A DNA stretch of 64,000 nucleotides from Yanghanlia sp047501535 (GTDB taxonomy: Bacteria; Pseudomonadota; Gammaproteobacteria; Burkholderiales; Burkholderiaceae_B): the NCBI RefSeq assembly GCF_047501535.1, contig NZ_JAZDRJ010000010.1, positions 62,001-126,000 on the forward strand, written 5' to 3'. Under the pieces are notes generated by a model that was given only the letters and a program-made list of their open reading frames with translations, was not told the origin of the DNA and did no database searches. Shown piece after piece: positions 36,917 through 45,542 of this stretch. Each line of letters starts with the position of its first letter. Positions within the stretch are counted from its first letter, which is position 1. Made by a program: the position numbers and the translations under genes.

Positions 36917-38884
36917 TCAGCCCTCTTCGCCGGCCAGCACAGCTTCTGCGTCGGAGGTGCGGCTCACACCCAAACGCTGACGCATTTGTTGCAACACAGC
37001 TGCTTCTTCCGCCATGCCCCAAGTGCGAGCCAGTTCCATTGCCAGGCCTGCGGCCAGCAGCTCTTTGGTTTCACCCTCGCCTGCCTTCACGGCTTCAACC
37101 CGTGCCACGGCGTAGCCTTGCGGCCCTTCCACGCCAACGTAAGCGGGTAGTGCATTGGGGTCGGCTGCAAACACGGCATCCAATACTGCTTTGGCCAGGC
37201 CCTGGTCGTCAATGCGACTCACCGTCATGGCGTCGCCGAAACCATCGCTAAGGTCAGAGTCTGCGGCGGAATCGCGCAACGCAGCCAAAGCCTTTTCTCC
37301 TGCTTGTATGGTGGCCTCTTGTGCCCGTTCGGCCACGAGCGTACTTTCAACCAGCCCTTTTACCTGTTCAAGTGGCGGTACATGGGCAGGCTCAAAGGCG
37401 GCGACGCGAACCACTACCAGTGTATCAGGTGAAATTTCGATCACACCTGAATTGGCTTTTTCCTGCAGCAGCGAGGCTGAAAACAGCGTGCTTCGAACGC
37501 GCGGGTCTTCAAAAATAGCTGCGTCGGCGCTGGCGGCTGCGGCCTGGTTGCCGACAATGTCAGCATCCAGCAGGTTGTTGCGTGTCACCCCAGCAACGGT
37601 GCGAGGCTCCAGGCCCAGCTCTTGGGCGGCGGGCTCCAGACTATTGGGGTTGTCGTACACCAGATCGGTCAAGCGCATAGCTAGCTCGGCAAACCGCTCG
37701 GAAGCCAGTTGGCGGCGTACTTCGGTTTCCACCTGTTCGCGGGCTTCTTGGAATGATTCCCCTCTTTCAGCCTCAACCTGATTGGCCAAAAACACATGGA
37801 AGCCGTCCGGCCCGGCCACCACATCGGAAATGCCGCCTTCCTGCAAGGCGAACACAGCCTGCTCCAGAACGGCAGGCCAGCTGCCCGGCCGGACCCAGCC
37901 TAATTGGCCGCCATCACGAGCAGAGCCGACATCTTGGGATTCTTCGCGAGCAATCTCCGCAAAGCGGGCCGGTTCGGCCTTAACACGCTGTGCGATAGAT
38001 TCCGCTTTCGCACGGGCAGCCTCGCGCTCTTCCTGGGAAGCGCCGGGCGCTACACTGACCTGAATGTGGCTCACATTGACACGCGGTGGCGTGACATAAC
38101 GGGCTTTGTTCTGCTCATAGTAAGCCTGCAGATCAGTTTCGCTGATTTCTCCGACGGATTGAACCGCGACCTCTTCATCCAGCAGCAGGTACTGCACTGC
38201 GACCTGGTCGGGCACAGTCAGGCTTTCTTTATTCGCCTCGTACCACGCCTGGATGTCTGCATCGGAAACCACGATGTCTTTCAACTGTTCAGACACCGGA
38301 AAGGTCTGTAAGCGCACCGTACGCTCTTCTGTGAGAGCGGCGACTATGCTTTGCACAACAGGTTCGGGCAACACAGCGCTACCGCCCACAGGGCCTAAGA
38401 CACGCCGCAACGCCAGCTCTCCCCGTTGACCCTGCTCGAAATCTCGTGCGCTCAGGCCGGACGCTGCCAGCAGTTGGTTGTAGCGTTCGGCGGAGAAGTT
38501 ACCGTTTTCCTGAAACTCAGGCATTTGGGCGATTTCGTTACGCAGCGCCGCATCAGACACGCTGAAACGCTCTGCTGTAGCGACATCCACCAGCACGCGC
38601 CGGTCAACCAAGGATTCCAACAGCATTTCCCGCGCAGGACGGGTGTTGAGTACTTCCGGGTCGAAGCGCCCCATGGCGCTACGCTGGAGTTGCTCTAGCT
38701 GATTGCGCCGCGCCATTTCAAACTCTTGCAGGGTCACAGCGGAATCACCCACTTTAACAAGCTCTTTGTCGCCCGATACGTAGTTGGTATAGCCGCTAAA
38801 ACCGATCAATACGAACGATGGAAGGACGAGTACCAGCAATATAAACATCATGAACCGCTGGTTCGTGCGTATAAAATCGAACAT
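36917..38884 (-). CDS. ppiD: Periplasmic folding chaperone PpiD (SurA/PpiD, parvulin domain)
   Basis: 655 residues anchored by one N-terminal membrane helix (MMFILLVLVLPSFVLIGFSGY) with the bulk in the periplasm. SurA-like N-terminal chaperone helices (about 35-160) are followed by a parvulin PPIase domain at about 265-360 (RVNVSHIQVSV, ARDGGQLGWVRPG, FHVFLANQV) and a long helical C-terminal domain. Helps newly exported outer-membrane proteins fold near the Sec translocon. Confidence 0.92.
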   Translation of the reverse strand: MFDFIRTNQRFMMFILLVLVLPSFVLIGFSGYTNYVSGDKELVKVGDSAVTLQEFEMARRNQLEQLQRSAMGRFDPEVLNTRPAREMLLESLVDRRVLVDVATAERFSVSDAALRNEIAQMPEFQENGNFSAERYNQLLAASGLSARDFEQGQRGELALRRVLGPVGGSAVLPEPVVQSIVAALTEERTVRLQTFPVSEQLKDIVVSDADIQAWYEANKESLTVPDQVAVQYLLLDEEVAVQSVGEISETDLQAYYEQNKARYVTPPRVNVSHIQVSVAPGASQEEREAARAKAESIAQRVKAEPARFAEIAREESQDVGSARDGGQLGWVRPGSWPAVLEQAVFALQEGGISDVVAGPDGFHVFLANQVEAERGESFQEAREQVETEVRRQLASERFAELAMRLTDLVYDNPNSLEPAAQELGLEPRTVAGVTRNNLLDADIVGNQAAAASADAAIFEDPRVRSTLFSASLLQEKANSGVIEISPDTLVVVRVAAFEPAHVPPLEQVKGLVESTLVAERAQEATIQAGEKALAALRDSAADSDLSDGFGDAMTVSRIDDQGLAKAVLDAVFAADPNALPAYVGVEGPQGYAVARVEAVKAGEGETKELLAAGLAMELARTWGMAEEAAVLQQMRQRLGVSRTSDAEAVLAGEEG

Positions 38885-39106
38885 TCATCACCTGGATTCA
38901 GTTGCGAAACCTCAAGGGCTCCGGAAAATCATTTTGAAAACCCAAGGCCCACCGACCCCAGATTTTCACTTTGCGGAAGTTTACCACCAGCGACAAAAGC
39001 ATCTTGTCCTATTCGCGACAGACTCCGCCCTTGCATTTTGATTCTTTCTGATGAGTAAAATGCCACCCTTGCCAACGCACAGGTGACGATCACTGGGAAC
39101 CCTTGC

Positions 39107-39862
39107 ATGCCTAGACATTTTTCAGCCTGGCCCTACCCCCAATGGGTTGCCCATCGCGGTGCCGGCCGCTCCGCTCCCGAAAACACCCTTGCAGCCTTTC
39201 GGCTAGGCTATTCTCGTGGCTTTCGTATGATGGAATACGACGTCAAGCTAACGGCGGACGACGTGCCCGTATTGCTGCATGACGACACGCTGGAACGCAC
39301 ATCAAACGGCCAGGGGCGAGCGGCGAACTTACGCTATGCCGAACTGGCCCGCCACGATTTCGGCGCGTGGCATTCGTCCGCTTATGCCGGTGAGCCGATT
39401 GCCACACTCTATAGTATTGCCGCTTATACGCACGCCAACTCAATACACAGCAATATAGAGATCAAGCCGACTGCCGGCATGGAAACCCACACAGGCGAGC
39501 GCATTGCTTTGCTGGCGCGGCAACTGTGGGAAGGCGCTGAACTTCCGCCTTTGCTGTCCTCATTTTCAGAAACCGCCCTGGCAGCGGCCCGTGATGCCGC
39601 GCCGGAACTGCCTCGCGCTCTGCTGATTGAAGGTGCGCTCCCTCCCGATTGGCGCGAACGCGCAATGTGGCTGAAGTGCACCGGGCTAAACCTGAACCAT
39701 CGCCATGTCACGCGCGATGAGGTTCGCCAAATACGCGATGCAGGCCTGAGCCTGGCAATCTGGACGGTCAACGACCCTCAGCGGGCGCTTGAGCTTCTGG
39801 AATGGGGCTGCAACGCCATCATCACCGACGAAGTCGATACCATGGCCCCCGGCCAACTCTGA
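39107..39862 (+). CDS. ugpQ: Glycerophosphodiester phosphodiesterase, cytoplasmic type
   Basis: Splits glycerophosphodiesters to glycerol 3-phosphate and an alcohol. 251 residues from the ATG with GGGA 9 nt upstream; a GTG at 39083 is less likely. HRGAGRSAPENTLAAF carries the catalytic His, then EYDVKLTADDVPVLLHDDTLERT binds the metal, and IEIKP follows. No signal peptide, hence cytoplasmic. The 222-bp gap shared with ppiD shows no other feature. Confidence 0.93.
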   Translation: MPRHFSAWPYPQWVAHRGAGRSAPENTLAAFRLGYSRGFRMMEYDVKLTADDVPVLLHDDTLERTSNGQGRAANLRYAELARHDFGAWHSSAYAGEPIATLYSIAAYTHANSIHSNIEIKPTAGMETHTGERIALLARQLWEGAELPPLLSSFSETALAAARDAAPELPRALLIEGALPPDWRERAMWLKCTGLNLNHRHVTRDEVRQIRDAGLSLAIWTVNDPQRALELLEWGCNAIITDEVDTMAPGQL

Positions 39863-39874
39863 AAGAGAATTCCT

Positions 39875-40783
39875 TTGTTTAGCTACCGACACGCCTTTCA
39901 CGCCGGCAATCATGCCGATGTGCTCAAGCACGCCATTCTGGTTCATGTGCTGGATCACTTCAATCGCAAAGACAACCCGTATTGGGTGATTGACACGCAT
40001 GCGGGGGCCGGCATTTACGACCTGGAAGGGAAATGGTCGTCTGCACGGCCTTCACAAAACCCAACTACAGACAGCCTTGAAGCGCCTAAGGAGCGAAGGC
40101 CGGAGTATCTGGACGGTGTGATGCGGCTGCACACTGCAGACCACCCCCCTGAATTGATTACACGTTACTTGGAAGCTTTAGAAGCCTTCAACGCGCCGGA
40201 CGAATTACGCTACTACCCCGGCTCGCCCTGGCTGACAATGGAAGCGATGCGGGACCGCGACCGCCTGCGGCTATTTGAACTGCACCCCAGCGAGGTGGAT
40301 GTACTGGCTCAGAACTTGTCGCATCATGCGCGAGGCCGTTCGCGGCAGGTGGTTCTCGAGCAGGCGGATGGTTTTGCGGGCATCAAAGCCTTGTTGCCGC
40401 CTCCCACCCGGCGTGGCATGGTCCTGATAGACCCATCCTACGAAAACAAAAACGATTACAAGTACACACTGAGTGCGGTTCAGGAAGGCCTCAAGCGTTT
40501 TGCCACCGGCACTTTTATTGTGTGGTACCCCTTGGTGCAGCGGCGCGAGGTACAAAACCTAACCCGTGCCCTGGAACGCCTGGACACGGTATGGGTGCAT
40601 GCTGCATTACAAGTGAAACGCCCTGCTTCAGATGGCTTTGGCCTGCACGGCAGCGGAATGTTTGTGGTGAACCCGCCTTGGACACTCCATGACAGCCTGG
40701 CCCAGGCCCTGCCCTGGTTAGCTAAAACCCTAGGGCAAGACCAACGGGCAGGCTTTACACTGACCCGAAGCGCCCGCAGCTGA
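39875..40783 (+). CDS. rlmJ: 23S rRNA (adenine(2030)-N6)-methyltransferase
   Basis: 302 residues from a TTG start; that start is supported because FSYRHAFHAGNHADVLKH aligns at the first residue with E. coli RlmJ. SAM-binding DTHAGAGIYDL, substrate region RYYPGSPWL, and motif IV reads IDPSYENK where DPPY is usual. The C-terminus keeps NPPW. The proline-to-serine change at the catalytic loop is notable but the rest is intact. Follows ugpQ by 12 nt. Confidence 0.92.
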   Translation: MFSYRHAFHAGNHADVLKHAILVHVLDHFNRKDNPYWVIDTHAGAGIYDLEGKWSSARPSQNPTTDSLEAPKERRPEYLDGVMRLHTADHPPELITRYLEALEAFNAPDELRYYPGSPWLTMEAMRDRDRLRLFELHPSEVDVLAQNLSHHARGRSRQVVLEQADGFAGIKALLPPPTRRGMVLIDPSYENKNDYKYTLSAVQEGLKRFATGTFIVWYPLVQRREVQNLTRALERLDTVWVHAALQVKRPASDGFGLHGSGMFVVNPPWTLHDSLAQALPWLAKTLGQDQRAGFTLTRSARS

Positions 40784-40854
40784 CCACATGCATATGCGCC
40801 AACCCCGTTCTCCAGAGCGGGGCCAAGCGACACAGCTTTAAAAAAAGATATCAG

Positions 40855-40903
40855 AGGCGCCTATCGCTTCAGGGGGTAAAAGCCCCGACCGATAGCAACG
40901 CCT
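40855..40903. terminator. Nested three-part hairpin between convergent rlmJ and the pseudouridine synthase gene
   Basis: AGGCG/CGCCT (40855-40859 with 40899-40903) encloses CTATCG/CGATAG (40861-40866 with 40890-40895), which encloses GGGG/CCCC around a short A-rich loop. On the minus strand a run of seven T lies about ten bases beyond, so it probably ends the pseudouridine synthase transcript. An imperfect CCCCG/CGGGG hairpin at 40803-40822 may serve rlmJ. Confidence 0.6.
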
Positions 40904-40911
40904 TTCGTCCT

Positions 40912-41646
40912 TTAGAGAAAGCTTTCGCCTTCGCGCAGGTAGCGCCATTTGCCCTGGGGCAGATCACCTAGCACGACGCGCCCCATACGCACGCGTTTCA
41001 AGCCCACCACCTTCAGGCCCACCTGTTCACACATGCGGCGAATTTGCCGCTTTTTGCCTTCACGCAGCAGAAAGCGCAGCTGATCTTCGTTCTGCCATTC
41101 GACATGGGCACGCTTGAGCGGCGCACCATCCAGTGACAGGCCAAAGCGCAGTTTTTCCAGGCCATTGGCGGCGATGCGGCCTTCCACACGCACCAGATAT
41201 TCTTTTTCGATTTCGCTGTCTTCAGCGATAAGCTGGCGAGCAATGCGCCCGTCTTGAGTCAGTACCAGCAGCCCCTGAGAATCGATATCCAGGCGGCCGG
41301 CCGGCGCCAGGCCACGCAAATGGCCGGGGTCAAACTGAAGCGGCTGCTTTTGCGGCCGATACAGATTTTCAGGCGTGATGAGCGACACCGCCCGCTTATA
41401 CCCCTGCTCTGACTGATGGGAAACATAGCCCACCGGCTTATTGAGAATAATGGTGACGCGCGATGTCTGGCGCTGTCGAGCCTGCCGTTCCAGCGTGATC
41501 TTCTGGTGCGGCCAGGCCTTACTGCCCAGTTCCGACACCACAACGCCATCGACGCGCACCCAGCCGCGTTCAATGTAAGCGTCAGCCTCGCGCCGGGAAC
41601 ATAGGCCTTGTTGAGCCATGAGCTTGGAGATTCGTATTTTTTCCAT
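40912..41646 (-). CDS. rluF: Pseudouridine synthase, RsuA/RluF family
   Basis: 244 residues. An S4 RNA-binding domain comes first (ISKLMAQQGLCSRREADAYIERG), then the catalytic domain with LNKPVGYVS, the aspartate in GRLDIDSQGLLVLTQDG and EGKKRQIRRMCEQVG. The DSQGL variant and IEKEYLV resemble RluF (23S rRNA position 2604) rather than RluB, RluE or RsuA. The exact target is inferred. Confidence 0.78.
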   Translation of the reverse strand: MEKIRISKLMAQQGLCSRREADAYIERGWVRVDGVVVSELGSKAWPHQKITLERQARQRQTSRVTIILNKPVGYVSHQSEQGYKRAVSLITPENLYRPQKQPLQFDPGHLRGLAPAGRLDIDSQGLLVLTQDGRIARQLIAEDSEIEKEYLVRVEGRIAANGLEKLRFGLSLDGAPLKRAHVEWQNEDQLRFLLREGKKRQIRRMCEQVGLKVVGLKRVRMGRVVLGDLPQGKWRYLREGESFL

Positions 41647-41681
41647 GGGCAGTATTGTATGACTTTGGCGATAATATACCC

Positions 41682-42251
41682 ATGGAAATTACACCCAGCA
41701 GACACAGCGGCTGGCAGTGCGCCGCTCCCCCTTCCCTGACTCCTCATCAAAAGTTCTGGCTGTTCCGCCCCAATGCGCTCACTGCTGGGCTGCGCCAGTT
41801 GGGTCGCCTGGATTTGCGCGTAGAGCGCGAGAAAGTAGATGGCCTGCATGAGCAGGAAGCCTGGATGCTGGCCCGCCCTGCCCGCAGCGAGATCTGGCTG
41901 CGTGAAATCTGCATGTCAATTGACGGCATTGACTGTGTGCTGGCCCGCAGTTTCACGCCATTAAGCGCCTCGCACGCCCTTTGGCAGGGTATGCGGCGCT
42001 TGCGCACACGGCCGTTAGCGGACATGCTTTACCACGACCCGCAAATTATCCGTTCGCCTTTTTTCGTATGCCGACTGCATAGCCAGCACCCTTTGTATCG
42101 CAGCATGCGTCTGCATCTGGGCAAGGCCTGCCCAGATGCCAGGCTTGTTCTGGCACGCTGTTCCGTATTCTGGCGGCTCGGTCAGCCCCTGCTGGTAGCC
42201 GAAGCCTTTCTGCCGCAATTCTGGGAGGTCGCAGGCGCTGCCAGGCCGTGA
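41682..42251 (+). CDS. ubiC: Chorismate lyase
   Basis: Releases 4-hydroxybenzoate and pyruvate from chorismate, the first committed step of ubiquinone synthesis. 189 residues beginning MEITPSRHSGWQCAAPP; an in-frame start 27 nt earlier is possible. Weakly conserved family, but WLFRPNALTAGLRQLG, ARSEIWLREICM, RSPFFVCRL and the terminal EAFLPQFW are recognisable. GATAATATA lies directly before the ATG, so the leader would be very short. Confidence 0.82.
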   Translation: MEITPSRHSGWQCAAPPSLTPHQKFWLFRPNALTAGLRQLGRLDLRVEREKVDGLHEQEAWMLARPARSEIWLREICMSIDGIDCVLARSFTPLSASHALWQGMRRLRTRPLADMLYHDPQIIRSPFFVCRLHSQHPLYRSMRLHLGKACPDARLVLARCSVFWRLGQPLLVAEAFLPQFWEVAGAARP

Positions 42252-42331
42252 ATGGCGCCCTCAGCAGTTCTGCAGCAGCAATAGCCGCCGGCCGCGCCTG
42301 ACACGTTCATTTTTCAGGCCTGCTGTTTGCT

Positions 42332-42670
42332 TTACAGCGCATCAATGCCGCTTTCTCCCGTACGAATGCGCACCACCTGCTCAACCGGAGTCACAAAAAT
42401 TTTTCCGTCACCAATCTTGCCCGTGTAAGCCGCTTTGATGATGGAATCAATGGCGGCCTCGACCATGACGGCTGGCAGCACAACATCGACCCGCAGCTTG
42501 GGAAGAAAATCCACCACGTATTCCGCACCGCGATACAGCTCGGTATGCCCTTTCTGCCGACCAAAGCCCCTCACCTCCGTGACGGTAACGCCCGTAGCGC
42601 CAATATCCGCCAGGGCCTCGCGCACCTCATCGAGCTTAAAGGGCTTGATAATGGCCGAGATCATCTTCAT
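42332..42670 (-). CDS. glnK: Nitrogen regulatory protein P-II
   Basis: 112-residue trimeric signal protein that senses 2-oxoglutarate, ATP and ADP and is uridylylated by GlnD on Y51 (in ELYRGAEYVVDF). IIKPFKLDEVREAL and the C-terminal KIFVTPVEQVVRIRTGE are standard. GlnB and GlnK are hard to separate; the gene name is a guess. Its ATG overlaps the stop of the mechanosensitive channel gene as ATGA, instead of sitting beside amtB or nadE. Confidence 0.93.
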   Translation of the reverse strand: MKMISAIIKPFKLDEVREALADIGATGVTVTEVRGFGRQKGHTELYRGAEYVVDFLPKLRVDVVLPAVMVEAAIDSIIKAAYTGKIGDGKIFVTPVEQVVRIRTGESGIDAL

Positions 42671-43950
42671 TGTTCGTTCCTTGTGATGTTTTGCAGTCGT
42701 GAAAGGTCGCTGCCTGCAGGGGCTTGGTAAAGCCGCAGCCAGAACTCGGGCAGAATAGCGAGCAGATGATCGAAGATATCACCTTGGATACGTTCGTATT
42801 CGACCCACGCCGTATTATTAGTGAAGCAATACACCTCCACCGGTATGCCTTCTGACTGCGGCTCCATCATTCTCACAATCATCAGCATGCCTTTGTGGAT
42901 TTCCGGGTGATTCTCAATATACGCCTTGGCATAAGCCCTGAATGTGCCGATATTTGTCAGGCGGCGGCGGTTGGCAGGCACAGCGGTCAGTTCGCCTAAT
43001 TTGCGATTCGTTTCTTCCAACTCCACCTGTTTGCCATCCAGATAATCGCGTATCAGTGCGTAGCGGCGTAAATCAGAAATTTCCGCCTCATCAAGAAAAC
43101 GCACTGTGCTGGCATCAATACGCAGGGTTCTTTTAATCCGCCTGCCACCCGATTCGAACATGTGTCGCCAGTTGCGAAAGCTTTCTGAAAACAGCTTGTA
43201 GGTAGGGATGGTGGTGACGGTTTTATCCCAGTTCTGAACTTTGACCGTATGCAAGGCCATGTCAATGACAAAACCATCGGCGCCGGCCTGCGGCATTTCT
43301 ATCCAGTCACCCAGGCGCAACATGTCGTAGTTGCTCATCTGCGTACTGGCCACCAGTGACAGCAAGGTGTCTTTGAATACTAATAGCAGCACCGCTGACA
43401 GCGCGCCCAAGCCGGAAAGCATCAGCAGCGGGGAACGATCCATCATGACTGACAGCACCAAAATGGCGCAAATCAACCACAAGAGAATGCGGGCCAGTTC
43501 CACATACCCCTTGATGGAACGAATCTGGCCCCGACGGCTGGACGAATAAATATCTTCCCAGGTGCGCAAAATACCAATCAGCGACATGAAGATGAACACC
43601 ACGCCCGCCGAGGTAAATACGCGCGTGAGCAACACGGCCAGCTCGGGCCGGATCGCCAATTGGGGTAAATTACTTAGCACGGCCAATAAAGGCAGCGCGA
43701 AACCAATGTTGCGAAATACGTTTCGGGAGATCAGGCCCGCCGCCCATTCTGGGCGACCTACCACGCGCAAGGTGCGGCGCGCCACGCCTGCGAGCGCCCG
43801 CGCGATCAACATGGCCACACCCACGAAAACCAGCACAGCCGCCACCACCAGCAAAGCGATGCCCAGCCATTCGGCATCACGCAGCAGCTCGTTAACCAAG
43901 CCGTACCCGGAAGAGCTTAATACTTGAGAGATAGAAGTTTCGTTCTGCAT
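42667..43950 (-). CDS. ybdG: YbdG-type mechanosensitive channel (MscS family)
   Basis: 427 residues from the ATG that begins MQNETSISQ; the upstream extension runs into argH leader DNA. About five membrane helices precede the MscS pore region (LMLSGLGALSAVLLLVFKD) and beta domain. The stretches DMLRLGDWIEMPQAGADGFVIDM, VKVQNWDKTVTTIPT and GGRRIKRTLRID match E. coli YbdG. Acts as a pressure-relief or osmotic-adaptation channel. A TATATT lies 9 nt before the ATG. Confidence 0.9.
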   Translation of the reverse strand: MQNETSISQVLSSSGYGLVNELLRDAEWLGIALLVVAAVLVFVGVAMLIARALAGVARRTLRVVGRPEWAAGLISRNVFRNIGFALPLLAVLSNLPQLAIRPELAVLLTRVFTSAGVVFIFMSLIGILRTWEDIYSSSRRGQIRSIKGYVELARILLWLICAILVLSVMMDRSPLLMLSGLGALSAVLLLVFKDTLLSLVASTQMSNYDMLRLGDWIEMPQAGADGFVIDMALHTVKVQNWDKTVTTIPTYKLFSESFRNWRHMFESGGRRIKRTLRIDASTVRFLDEAEISDLRRYALIRDYLDGKQVELEETNRKLGELTAVPANRRRLTNIGTFRAYAKAYIENHPEIHKGMLMIVRMMEPQSEGIPVEVYCFTNNTAWVEYERIQGDIFDHLLAILPEFWLRLYQAPAGSDLSRLQNITRNEQ

Positions 43951-44018
43951 AACCGTGTAAATATACCGTAGGGGCGCATTGTGCCATCGACTCGTGCCCT
44001 GTGCAGCGGCTACTCCTT

Positions 44019-44024
44019 TATAAT
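44019..44024 (+). promoter_or_regulatory. Consensus -10 box TATAAT of argH
   Basis: A perfect TATAAT ends 10 nt before the argH ATG at 44035, so transcription would begin about 4 nt from the start codon. No ribosome binding site and no convincing -35 are seen. A leaderless or near-leaderless mRNA is implied. Confidence 0.5.
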
Positions 44025-44034
44025 TGCACGCACT

Positions 44035-45459
44035 ATGTCGAACCCTAATTCCCCTTCCGCACAAGATCAGTTCGCCAACAAGGCAAACGCATGGTCGGCC
44101 CGCTTTTCAGAGCCTGTCTCCGACCTTGTCAAACGCTATACGGCGTCCGTCAACTTTGATAAGCGCATGGCGCGCTTCGATGTTCAAGGCTCGTTGGCCC
44201 ACGCCGAAATGTTGGCGGCTGCCGGAGTCATCAGCGCAGCAGACCGCGAAGCCATCGAACGAGGCATGGAGCGCATTCTTCAAGAAATTGAAGAAGATCT
44301 CTTCACCTGGTCGCTCGATCTCGAAGACGTTCACCTCAACATCGAAAAGCGATTGGTCGAACTCGTGGGCGACGCAGGCAAGCGGCTGCACACCGGCCGT
44401 TCCCGCAATGATCAGGTCGCGACTGATATCCGTCTGTGGTTGCGCAACGAAATCGATATTGCCATCGAGTTGCTGCAACAGTTGCGCGCCGCACTGGCCC
44501 GCTTGGCCCTGGAGCACGCCGACACCATCATGCCGGGCTTCACCCACCTGCAAGTGGCACAGCCGGTCACCTTCGGCCACCATTTGCTCGCCTATGCAGA
44601 AATGTTCAGCCGCGACGCCGAACGTCTGGCCGACTGCCGTAAACGTGTTAACCGGCTGCCCTTAGGCGCCGCAGCGCTGGCAGGGACTTCCTTTCCCATT
44701 GACCGCGAACGCGTAGCCCGTACTCTGGGGTTCGACGGCGTATGCCGCAACTCGCTGGACGCCGTTTCCGACCGTGATTTCGCGATTGAGTTCTGCGCGG
44801 CAGCCGCCCTCATCATGACTCACATTTCCAGGCTATCTGAAGAGCTGGTGCTTTGGATGAGCCCGCGTGTGGGCTTTATCGACTTGGCTGACCGCTTCTG
44901 CACCGGCAGCTCCATCATGCCGCAGAAGAAAAACCCAGATGTCCCCGAGCTGGCGCGCGGAAAAACGGGCCGGGTCAATGGCCACCTGATCGCCCTGCTT
45001 ACGCTCATGAAAGGCCAGCCGCTGGCCTACAACAAAGATAATCAGGAAGATAAAGAAGGCCTGTTCGATTCCGCCGACACGGTGCGCGATACGCTCACCA
45101 TATTTGTCGACATGATTCCCGGCATTCAGGTCAAGCCCAAGGCGATGCGCGAAGCGGCTCTGCAAGGTTATGCCACCGCCACGGATTTAGCCGACTACTT
45201 GGTCAAAAAAGGCCTGCCTTTCCGCGATGCCCACGAAATCGTGGCCCATGCGGTGCTCGAATGCGAAAAACGCGGTTGCGATCTGGCAGACCTCAGCCTG
45301 GCGGAATTGCAGGCCTTCCATGCCTCCATCGAAGCCGACATCCACGACGTGCTGACTCTGGAAGGCAGTGTGGCTGCCCGTAATCACATTGGCGGCACCG
45401 CCCCAGCACGGGTGCGCGAAGAAGCACAACGCATACTGGCTGAGTCACCCGCTGCCTAG
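44035..45459 (+). CDS. argH: Argininosuccinate lyase
   Basis: Last step of arginine synthesis: cleaves argininosuccinate to arginine and fumarate. 474 residues from the ATG starting MSNPNSPSAQDQ. HTGRSRNDQVATD, the flexible signature loop GSSIMPQKKNPD and YNKDNQEDKEGLFD are intact. Monocistronic, with its own -10 box and a strong terminator. Diverges from ybdG over an 84-bp gap. Confidence 0.97.
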   Translation: MSNPNSPSAQDQFANKANAWSARFSEPVSDLVKRYTASVNFDKRMARFDVQGSLAHAEMLAAAGVISAADREAIERGMERILQEIEEDLFTWSLDLEDVHLNIEKRLVELVGDAGKRLHTGRSRNDQVATDIRLWLRNEIDIAIELLQQLRAALARLALEHADTIMPGFTHLQVAQPVTFGHHLLAYAEMFSRDAERLADCRKRVNRLPLGAAALAGTSFPIDRERVARTLGFDGVCRNSLDAVSDRDFAIEFCAAAALIMTHISRLSEELVLWMSPRVGFIDLADRFCTGSSIMPQKKNPDVPELARGKTGRVNGHLIALLTLMKGQPLAYNKDNQEDKEGLFDSADTVRDTLTIFVDMIPGIQVKPKAMREAALQGYATATDLADYLVKKGLPFRDAHEIVAHAVLECEKRGCDLADLSLAELQAFHASIEADIHDVLTLEGSVAARNHIGGTAPARVREEAQRILAESPAA

Positions 45460-45490
45460 CCAGCGAGGCAATAAGCCGCTCTACAGCTAA

Positions 45491-45536
45491 CCCGCTGGAA
45501 GCCGGACATACCCCCGGTTTCCAGCGGGATTTTTAT
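45491..45536 (+). terminator. Intrinsic terminator of argH
   Basis: A 10-bp stem, CCCGCTGGAA (45491-45500) with TTCCAGCGGG (45519-45528), extended inside by CCGG/CCGG and followed by ATTTTTATTT. It lies just ahead of the convergent rlmD stop. Confidence 0.92.
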
Positions 45537-45542
45537 TTCCGC

